Shown here: one piece after another, positions 55,046 to 64,000 of the stretch | Layout: each line of letters starts with the position of its first letter | How positions within the stretch are numbered: position 1 is the first letter of the stretch | Origin: Chamaelirium japonicum | Taxonomy: Eukaryota > Streptophyta > Magnoliopsida > Liliales > Melanthiaceae | Direction: 5' to 3' | DNA: 64,000 bases | NCBI GenBank assembly: GCA_947650365.1 | Contig: OX393550.1 | Span: 72,824,978 to 72,888,977, forward strand | The notes under the pieces: generated by a model | The model's database searches: none | What the model was told of the DNA's origin: nothing | What the model saw: the letters and a program-made list of their open reading frames with translations, nothing else | Position numbers and translations under genes: made by a program

Positions 55046-55722
55046 TAGGGGTGTTCATGGTTCGGATTGGTTCCGTTTTTTGATAAATTTGGAACCAAAT
55101 CGAAGTTAATCGGTTCTCTAGAAAATAGAACCGAACCAAACCATTCCTTGGAAAAAAACCGAACCAAACCAAACCGAAAAAGTTCGGTTTGGTTCGGTTC
55201 GGTTCTGCAGGTCTTTCAAATCGCTCATCATCACACCGTGAGGCGTGAATGGTTGAGCCGCTAAGTTGATTTAGATTTCATTTTTAAGCCTTTAACTTTG
55301 AGTGTTGCTATTTGCCCCTATAGAATTACTAGTAACACCCTTAATTTTTCACTTTGAGATATTTCATAAGTTGGGATTTGGGGGTGCTACTAATTATGTG
55401 GGTAACACCCTTCACTTTTCAGTTTCATCATACCGTTGAACACTTGAAAGTTTTGAGTGCACCGAATGATAGTAATTGTGGTCACCACCATGTAATGTAC
55501 AATATTAGTGAGATTGTACACTGTATAGTAGTAACTACTGAGGTTATAGTACCAATGGTTCGGGTTAAAAAACTCACAATCCAGAACCGAACCAACCATA
55601 GCGGGTTTTTTTTTTTTGGAACCGAACCAAACCGAACGGCCAAAAATACCCGATCCAAACCGAACCAAATAGACCGGTTCGGTTCGGTTTGGCGGGTCAA
55701 CCCGAACTGATGAACACCCCTA
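55046..55722. mobile_element. hAT-type MITE, taggggtgttcat ends
   Basis: A 677-bp element with ends taggggtgttcat and atgaacaccccta, flanked by attggcaa (55038-55045) and attgggaa (55723-55730), 7 of 8 matching. Arms are rich in ggttcggttt/aaaccgaacc and can form a long hairpin. Confidence 0.88.
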
Positions 55723-56523
55723 ATTGGGAACATCTTGCCGTGGCATTGAATCATAGTATTCTCCTTTTAATATTGGAAAATTTTACCCGTCCATCTCTCT
55801 TTCTGCCCCAACTGTTGAGTGCATTTTTGCTGCCGACTTCTTTTGCTGTCGTCCATTTTAAGGGGTTATGCCCCTTTAAATGCACGATGTGGCACACTGC
55901 GATTGGGCAGAAGCAAATGCAGCAAACAGAGCCGGCAGCCAAAGTGCACTCCAGATTGTTTAGTGGATAGTTCATCATCAATTAGGGGTGGGAGATCCGT
56001 GTCTCCATATTCCAGTTGCCCTCTCCCCCTCGCAACCGGTGCTGAGGAGGCAAGAGATTTTAGTGACTTGGTATCAGAGCTGGCCCCACCTTGTCCCCCC
56101 TCGAGAGAGCCTCCATCCGCTAACTCATCTTTCTCCGCATGCGGGTGGTACCAGTTGAAACACGCTCTGTATGCGAGCGGGTGTTGAGCGAATAGTCACA
56201 CACCGCCTAGGGGTGGGGTTTTTTCATCTTCATACACCCGTTGCACCCTCCCCCTCACAAACGATTTTAAGAGGGGAACAACTATGTTTTCCAAACAGCC
56301 CCCAACCACGCCTTCCACCTCCTCCCTCTTTTACATCATTCCCAACTAGCTGCCCTTGCATCAACCAATAACTCTTTCACCTTTCTTCCCAACATACCCC
56401 TTAGCTTCTTATTCCCAAAATAGCCACAACATCATGTTGCGTGCAAAAAGTCTCATGGCGTTAGAAGCTTCATTTTACTATTAGATCACCAACTTCATGC
56501 CGTCCTGCGCATCGTATTATTGG
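55723..56523. other. Stretch without a gene; primer-binding-site-like motif
   Basis: tggtatcagagc at about 56069-56080 matches a tRNA-iMet primer-binding site, suggesting the leader of an LTR element, but no LTR pair was found. Otherwise nothing recognised. Confidence 0.35.
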
Positions 56524-56873
56524 TAGGGCTGTTAATAGGCTCGGGCCAGCCCGAGGCCCACTGGGCCGGGTCTGATTTAGGTCTTGTTTGGACAGAGTTT
56601 TATTTCACGTATATCCTATTAATATATATCATAATCATTACTATTTTCTACTTTTATTGTGTGATCAAGAGAGGAAAAAAAATATTACCATGCTAGAAAT
56701 ACGAGCTTAATTTGGGCTTGATTTGGTATTGGGCTTTGTAAAAAAAAATTGGATTGGGTTTGGGCCAAGTATAAAAATTTTAATTTGGGCCCGGACCGAG
56801 TATGGGCACACACTTATAAGTTTGGGCCAGTCTTGGCCTGACCCGATCCGGACCTAGCCCATTAACAGCCCTA
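56524..56873. mobile_element. hAT-type MITE, tagggctgttaat ends
   Basis: A 350-bp element with ends tagggctgttaatagg and cccattaacagccct, and flanks attattgg and attatgtg (6 of 8). The interior has gggcccg/cgggcc words. Non-coding. Confidence 0.75.
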
Positions 56874-57149
56874 ATTATGTGGACAAAAGGGTCAGCTTCG
56901 ATTTATCCGTTATGAAACTTGTAAAGGGCTGAAAAACTTTTCCAGTTATTAATTAGAGGCCAGTGGGACTAACTTATATGTGACTTTATTACTAGGTATT
57001 ATAATAATATTTGACCATATAGTTGCACACTCTTTCCACAACTTTGAATAACAAGTCATCCCCCTTTCATCTCATAATTAACTTATAATAATAATTCTAT
57101 ATTATTATCATTGGAGTGACACTCATTAGAGAGATTGATTTCAAGGAGA

Positions 57150-57760
57150 CAGGGTTTTTGTTTTTGGCAACCAAATTACACTACGGAGACCAGGGGAAGA
57201 AGCCAGAAGGCCCCTAACTCCTGACAAAACAACACAGACCAATATCACGGAACATTAAATCCCGAAACGGGATAGGAACATCCCTGAACCAAAAATCATC
57301 ACCCTGCGGAAGAGCCGCACGATCAAAAGCCAATCAGCTGCACCATTCATTTTCCGATAAATGTGGGACACCCGAATGACATTGTACCGGGCCATAAGGC
57401 GCCGACAATCATCCATCAGAAGCTCCACCGTCCGAGTAGAATGTAAACGATGAAGGACGATCATTGAATCGCCTTCGACCACCAAAGAGGTAGTCGGCCA
57501 ATGCTACGTAACCCCATCCACAAAGCACGAGTCTCAGCATCAGGCACCGACGGGCAGTGAAACTGTTTGCTCCCGGTGACCCACATGGCGCCACGATGGT
57601 CCCGAAGTACAAAACCAACTCCTCTGGACCCAAGTGTGTAAGACCCATCAAAGTTGAGTTTCAAACAGAAGGGGATTTTGATGTTGGAAGGAAGACAATG
57701 GGAGACTTGGGATTGTAGGTCCCACATCAACCAAAAATTTACTATGGCCCTCAACTTGAT
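57150..57760 (-). pseudogene. LINE 3' fragment with RNase H domain, frameshifted
   Basis: The minus strand from 57754 reads KLNFDGSYTLGSRGVGFVLR and AETRALWMGLRSI. After a frame change near 57480 it reads VVEGDSMIVLHRLHSTRTVE and SHIYRKMNGAADWLL. These carry the D...E...D...D pattern of the LINE-type RNase H domain. A T-rich 3' end (tttttgtttttgg, about 57167-57178) marks the retroelement tail. The upstream reverse transcriptase is missing. Confidence 0.8.
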
Positions 57761-57789
57761 ATGAGCACCACAGTCCGATTCCTACATTT

Positions 57790-58758
<969 letters not shown>

Positions 58759-58791
58759 GGTTGTTTGAGCACGAGCGTTTCTAGAGAGGAA

Positions 58792-59364
58792 TAGGGCTGC
58801 AACTCGGGCGGATCGGGTAGGTTGAGGGGTCAACCCAGGCCCAACCCCAAGAGGTTTAATCCCCTGCCCAAGTCCAACCCAACCCAACCCAACCCGAAGT
58901 CGGGTTGAACTTCCCTTGCCCAAGGCCAACCAATCAGGTTGGCCGGGTTGGCCGAATTGTGTGGGACAGGTTGGCCGATTTCAACATGATGGAGAAGAAA
59001 TAATCAACATATAGCGGTTCCATTGTGATAGTGCAATATGTAAATGGGTCTTTGAATTCTTATATGGGTGATGGTCCATTGTTTGGCGGATAAATGCCCA
59101 TCCAATTGTTGCTATTAGAAACGGGATAAATATCCAACAAAGTTCCACCATAATGTGACCTCAACTTGTATTCAACGGAGGACCCAACGGATGGATTCTG
59201 ATTGGACATATTCAATATTATATTATATAAAATATGTCTTTACTAAATGGCCGGGTTAGGATTGGACCGGTTTGTCCAAGCCTTACCCATACAACTAAAA
59301 TCCTAACTCAAGCCCGCCTAAATTCGAATTGGGCTTGGGTTGTCCCGCCCAAGTTGTAGCCCTA
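58792..59364. mobile_element. hAT-type MITE, tagggctgcaact ends
   Basis: A 573-bp element with inverted ends tagggctgcaact and agttgtagcccta, flanked by gagaggaa (58784-58791) and gagaagaa (59365-59372), 7 of 8. Interior rich in caacccaaccc and gggttgg. Non-coding. Confidence 0.88.
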
Positions 59365-59443
59365 GAGAAGAACCATCTTATGAGATTGCCACAAGGCATC
59401 CAATTGTTTGAGGCTTGCTACTGTTTTAATATATATGTATAGA

Positions 59444-59655
59444 CTAGTAAAAAACCCGGGCAATGCTCAAATGAACTTGATGCACGCCACTTAGCAGAAA
59501 CGACATCACTGCTGTTCGAAGAAGTGTGAGTGAGTGTGATTCACCCGTCTGGGTATGATTCACTTGAGATAGATAGCACAAATGATTTTACTAATTAACA
59601 TCAAATGATTTTACTAATTAACATCAAATGATTTTACTAATTAACATCAAATATT
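59444..59655 (-). mobile_element. Helitron 3' part, same family as the array at 0.8-1.7 kb
   Basis: Read on the minus strand it contains catttgatgttaatt, gtgaatcacactcac, gcgtgcatcaagttc and the terminal hairpin gagcattgcccgggttt, ending CTAG (59447-59444) then T. A 23-bp unit (aaatgattttactaattaac...) is repeated three times at 59580-59648 where the similarity stops. Confidence 0.7.
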
Positions 59656-62185
59656 TGGTTAATTTCCAGATACTAATTGTGCAGGAGAGTACTTATGGCA
59701 CGAAGTTGGTCTAACTTTGATTAAAGATGGAACATGAAGAATTATATGAACCCAAACACTAATAGATAATTTTGAATGCATTAGGAGGGGTCTAGCAATC
59801 ATTTGAAGTCGTTTGATCAGGGATTCTGCTAAACTATTCTTGGTATGAACATAAGGTACATGATGTTCAATCTCTATTTCTAGTGATAGACAAAAATTAT
59901 TAAAAGCTTGAGAGGTAAATTCTTCTGCATTATCCAGCCTAATAGATTTGATGGTCTGATCAGAAAAATATGCTCTCTACTTTATTATTTGTGCTAGTAA
60001 TTTGGCAAATGCAAAGTTTCTAGTCAATAAAAGGTACACATGGGACCATCTAGTTGATGCATCTATTAAGACCATAAAGTATCTAAAAGGTCTACTAGAG
60101 GGGTGAATTGGTCCATATATATCTTCCTGAATTCTATGAAGAAAAAAAGATGATTCAAACTCAATTTTTAAAAAAGATGGTCTGGTAATAAGCTTACCTT
60201 GGGAGCAAGGGATACAAACTAACTCACTAGATATGTGATAATGTGCTAAGGGATGATCACAAGAGTTTTCTATAATTTTTTTCATCATTGTTGTCCCAGG
60301 ATGTCCTAGGCAAGTATGCCAGATATTGAAAATCATAGGATTATGGAGCATCTGACTCATTATTTGTCTTGGATTCGTACTGAGCTATTGGGTCATATTT
60401 GCATGGGACTCAACAATCCCAATGTGAGTGAAGTATATCCCTAAGAATAAATTGAAGAATTTCTCTAGAGTAAACTTCTAGTTTCTAACACTAGAGGTTA
60501 TATATAAAAATTCATTGTTTTCCTCGCTCAGAGTTTCTATGTGATACCCATTTGCTCTTATATCTCGAAAACTGGGTAAGTTTCTTTTAGAGTTACTAGA
60601 GTATAAGACAGATTGTATAAATATATGAGTTTCATTAGGTAACACTAGGTGTGCTCTGCCGGAGCCTTCTATTATTTGAGCGAGGTCAGCTATGGTCAAT
60701 TTGAACCAAAGTTAATAGTTAAGAAGTATTTCTAGTCCCTAAGTATTGTATGAGTAGTGGCACTGTCTATCAGGTAAAGGTTATCACTATTCATATCTTC
60801 CTTGGATTCTATTTCCTAACAAAGAAGTAAAATATTATTTGATATAAGGTTCTGGCAACTCAGATATATAGGAAATGAGAAACATTTATATTAATAAGGA
60901 AGATCTAGAAGATATTATACCAAACAAACGAAATATCAACTATAATAAAGCAAACAACTGTTCTGATAAAAATAAACGATATAACAGTCAATCAAGTAAA
61001 TAAAATATTAACTACTAGAAATCAAACAGCTGTTCTGATAAAAATAAACGATGGAAGTCTATCACTAAAAGTTTTTTATTCCCTCTAGTTATTGTTGTAC
61101 AAATCAAAAGTTGTGAGCTTGTATTTGTCTTGCATCTCATTGAGTTCATCTTCAAAGATGTCATCATTGTCAAGGTCAAACATTGTGTTACCCTCTGCTT
61201 TCTGTGTTGCTTGAAAGTTTGTCACCTCTTCCTTAGATGCACGACAGTTGCGAGACCAATGGCCTTCACACCCATATTTGAAGCAAGTGGCTGTAGACTA
61301 TTTATTAGAAGGAGGCTCTTCTTTCACTTGTTCTGTGTATCAGGGTTTATTATTTTGCTTCTTGAAATTTGTATTTTAACGCGGATTGAGTCCACCTCAA
61401 TTGGGGTGGTCACGCCTGCCTCTACCTCGGTAGTCTCCTCTGCTGGGGTTGCCATCTTTGTCGCCCCTGCCACTTCTGCCAGAGTGGTTATGGCGACCAT
61501 CTTTTCCAAACCTTCCTCTGCCTCTACCTCTGTGGTATCCTTCACTGGCATGCTCTTCAGGGAATGCTAATGCTTTAATAGGTCTGGAGTTGTGATTCTT
61601 TATAAGGCTTTTATTGTTCTCCTATGCAACTAGGAGTACCGAAATCAGATCTGATATCTTCTGGAAGTTTTGCTCCGGGTATTGTTGTTGCAGTAGAACG
61701 TTCATTGCATGGAAGGTGGATAGAGTCTTATCGATCATCTGTCCCTGGGTAACTGGCTCTCCACATAGCTCAAGTCGGGACACAATGTTAAATGTTGCAG
61801 AATTATACTTTGCGACCGATCTAAAATCTTGGTAGCGCAGGTTTATCCCTTTATTCCTCGCTACTGGGAGGATGAAAGCCCTTTGATGATCATATCTATC
61901 CCGTAGGGATTCCCACAGAACTAAGGGGTCTTCAACGGTTAGGTATTCGTTCTTCAGGTCTATATATAGATGACGACGCAAAAAGATAGTCATTTTAGCC
62001 TTGTCTTCAGGATTAATGCTTTCTGTGTCTATAGGTTTTATAATCGCCTTTTCCAGTTTGACTGATTGTAGATGGAGCTTAGCATCTAGCCTCCATGCTA
62101 AATAATTTTTGCCGTTAAAATCAAATGCAGCGAACTCCAACTTTGTAAGGTTAGACATCTGGGGACGGAATATGAGCCTAGTCAA
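59656..62185 (-). pseudogene. Copia gag, pre-integrase and integrase, truncated and broken
   Basis: Minus strand. Gag 62185-61622 (LEFAAFDFNGKNYLAWRLDA, LWESLRDRYDHQRAFILPVA, LRYQDFRSVAKYNSATFNIV) is a UBN2/copia gag. The knuckle near 61280 reads CFKYGCEGHWSRNC, with Tyr where the second Cys belongs. A prot/pre-integrase part lies at 60699-60478. At 60360-59977 comes the integrase zinc region (WHTCLGHPGTTMMKKII, CIPCSQGK) and the start of the catalytic core (EDIYGPIHPSSRPFRYFMVLI). The core continues with breaks to about 59660, where the pol sequence stops near SPAQLVSGN. Reverse transcriptase, RNase H and 3' LTR are absent. Confidence 0.85.
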
Positions 62186-63651
62186 TTGATGGATGAAAGA
62201 CTATCAGATTCTAGGAACATCAAAATCTTAACCGTTATGGAACTATGGGTCCTCTACATAGTAGAAAATCTAGTTAAGATTTATCCGTACCCATATTGTA
62301 CTGTCTCGGCTGACAAGGGCCGAGCTCACACGCTGGCTATAGATGAGATTAAAGAGTAATCATTGTAACTAGTCGACATATGTCCATAAACCAATAGTAT
62401 TCGGTATCAAGTGTGTCCATAAACAATGATATCACGTAAAGCAATATGAGTTTGTGAAATTGAGTTGTTCTGATGCATCCGGAATAGTATAAATAGTCAA
62501 GGTATATATTCGGATTATTTAGATCAGGTCCATGATCATATTAACTAAAATCGATGGTCCATAAAAAAATATATATTAAATAATATAAATTTTAAAAATC
62601 AGACCGTACCGATGCGCCTGGAACGATCCAATAAGCTAAGATCCATAAACGGATCGAACAGATTGGCCCCAGATTGGGCTCAGAATTATAAAAATAAGAT
62701 AAATGGATCAGATAAAATAGACAGTAAATATGGAAGAATCTGGGCTCGGGTCTAGATGGGCTCGGGCCATGGCTTGATCTAGGCTGGGGCCTGGTTTCGA
62801 CTCGGGTCTGGGCCTAAGCCTATATTCAGGCTCGGGCTCGGGCTCGAGTCTGGATCTGGGCTCGGGTTGGGATTAAATGTGATTGGGTTTTAAAAACCCA
62901 AATCAAAATTATCGTTATCTTCCCCGATGAAATCGAGGAAAACCTAACCGATCGGATAATCCGGGGGTTCACCGCCTCGCCGGACGTCGCCGGTCGCGCG
63001 CAGGTAGCGGCCGCCTGGGATCAGCGCCGAATGACGCCGGTCACGCCGCAGGGAGCAGCCGCCCGGGCTTCACGTCGGACGCCGCCGGTCCCGTCGCATG
63101 GAGCAGCCCGCCTGGGATCAGCGCCGGACGACGTCGGTCCCATCGCATGGAGTGGCCGCCCGAACCTTGCGCTGGACGACGCCGGTCCCGTCGCAGGGAG
63201 TAGCCGGGCGATGCCGGTGGGTCTGTGCGGCATGGCGCAGCCGCTCGGTGGATCTGTGCGGCACAGCAGTCGCGACAGCGACGGCAGTGGCCCGCACGTC
63301 CGGTTGTGACGCCTTCGGTGGTGGTTGGCCGTGAGGTTCACCACGAGGTGAGGTTTCTAAACACCCCGCCGTTTACAGGCCAGATGTAATCGGTGTTGCC
63401 TTGGCCGGGTGTGACCGGTGATGCGGTCCTCCGGCCAAATATAGTCGGCGCTCGGCGGTGCGATAGATGGGAGATTCAAGGCTTATCTCGTGCGGAGGTT
63501 GTTGCTGTGGATAGTCATCTCGGAGGATTGTCGGGTCAAGCGTGAGCTTCTTTCCTCCTCTCTCTTTCTCTGTGTGTGTGGGAGGTTCGTCCCACCGTTT
63601 GCCGCCGCGGTACTCGTCGAGACTCGGAGACGTCATGCTGATAACGTGCTC
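62186..63651 (-). mobile_element. Leader region of the minus-strand copia element
   Basis: Non-coding stretch between gag and the presumed 5' LTR. 62880-63330 is GC-rich with repeated ggtcccgtcgcagggagtag and gacgccggtcccgtcgcatg units, similar in style to the leaders of the other two copia elements. gtcatgctgataacgtgctc lies next to the LTR edge at 63652. Its complement, gagcacgttatcagca, is a sequence I recall from many plant copia leaders. Open frames here are low-complexity. Confidence 0.55.
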
Positions 63652-63985
63652 TGAGAAAGAGAGGGATAAGAGATGCACTCAGGATGACGGCTACGCTCTC
63701 ACGAAAACGTGAGGGTCTCTTGTTTATTCATCACATATATATAGAAAGATAGGGATTAGGGTTAGAGGTGTCCCACCAAAGTGGGCAGCCACATGTTCGG
63801 TAACACTATGTGCCCTATAAGAATTTTAAACGGAGCACACGTGTGTGGACTAATTCCGTCCCACAATGCCGCGGTTGTTAGTTGTTACAAATCACACTTG
63901 ATGCATAAAAGATTAAGCCGATTGTCCTCCCGACACAAATTGGCTTATGTCCCATGAGATTTGTGGATCATTTTTTGTAGCTTGA
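63652..63985 (-). mobile_element. Probable 5' LTR of the minus-strand copia element
   Basis: On the minus strand the putative LTR ends ccctctctttctca at 63652. It contains a TATA-like tatatatatgtg (about 63732-63743) and CT-rich sequence downstream, as an LTR promoter would. The other boundary was not identified and no second LTR is present for comparison. Confidence 0.45.
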
Positions 63986-63988
63986 GGT

Positions 63989-64000
63989 AGGGGGTGGCAA
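63989..64000. mobile_element. Possible start of another hAT MITE, cut by the window edge
   Basis: The last 12 bases, agggggtggcaa, closely resemble the end of the MITE at 41075. Nothing more can be seen. Confidence 0.25.

Noticed and set aside
59580..59648. CRISPR-like or satellite array
   Set aside because: Only three 23-bp direct units without spacers, in a plant genome; a local duplication.

Overview
This is nuclear DNA from a flowering plant. The evidence is two intron-rich nuclear genes for plastid/organelle-type proteins, AACCCTA (telo-box) motifs just upstream of the first gene's start codon, and a dense mix of plant transposons: Ty1/copia elements primed by tRNA-iMet, a 5S-rRNA-bearing Cassandra array, Helitrons, hAT MITEs, a SINE and LINEs. 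The lineage cannot be fixed from this window. Introns bloated by transposons suggest a large-genome angiosperm, but that is inference.

Only two host genes are visible, both on the + strand. The first is THF1/PSB29 (THYLAKOID FORMATION 1): five coding exons at 2076-10672, a complete 288-residue reading frame. The second is AHL, the HAL2-like 3'(2'),5'-bisphosphate nucleotidase: nine coding exons spread over 18121-40042. All catalytic motifs of AHL are present, but a 3.7-kb hAT transposon (18761-22437) with a perfect 8-bp target duplication sits inside exon 4, just before the PLVAEED metal-binding motif. The exon 2/exon 3 junction is also abnormal. As read here, the gene cannot make a normal protein unless the transposon is removed, as DNA or as RNA.

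Layout: 1-1705 holds three head-to-tail Helitron-like units; 2076-10672 THF1, with a Mutator-like MITE in intron 1, an hAT MITE in intron 2 and a SINE in intron 4; 10.7-14.1 kb MITEs and a 772-bp retroposon; 14.1-15.3 kb a Cassandra foldback array; 15.6-17.2 kb a LINE 3' part; 17.5-17.9 kb palindromic repeats upstream of AHL; 18.1-40.0 kb AHL with its insertions (hAT, a decayed LTR element, an hAT MITE, an inverted RNase H duplication, very long GA/CT microsatellites); 40.3-40.6 kb a Helitron end and a foldback element; 41.1-41.5 kb an hAT MITE.

The right third is almost all mobile DNA: a complete copia element with identical 129-bp LTRs but a disabled gag-pol (42270-47598); a gag-only copia element (48796-50885) nested inside a 752-bp retroposon; long direct repeats at 51.3-52.8 kb; four hAT MITEs between 54.1 and 59.4 kb; a LINE RNase H fragment at 57.2-57.8 kb; and the 5' half of a minus-strand copia element from 59.7 kb to the window end.

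No tRNA gene, functional rRNA gene, CRISPR array or virus-derived gene was recognised.
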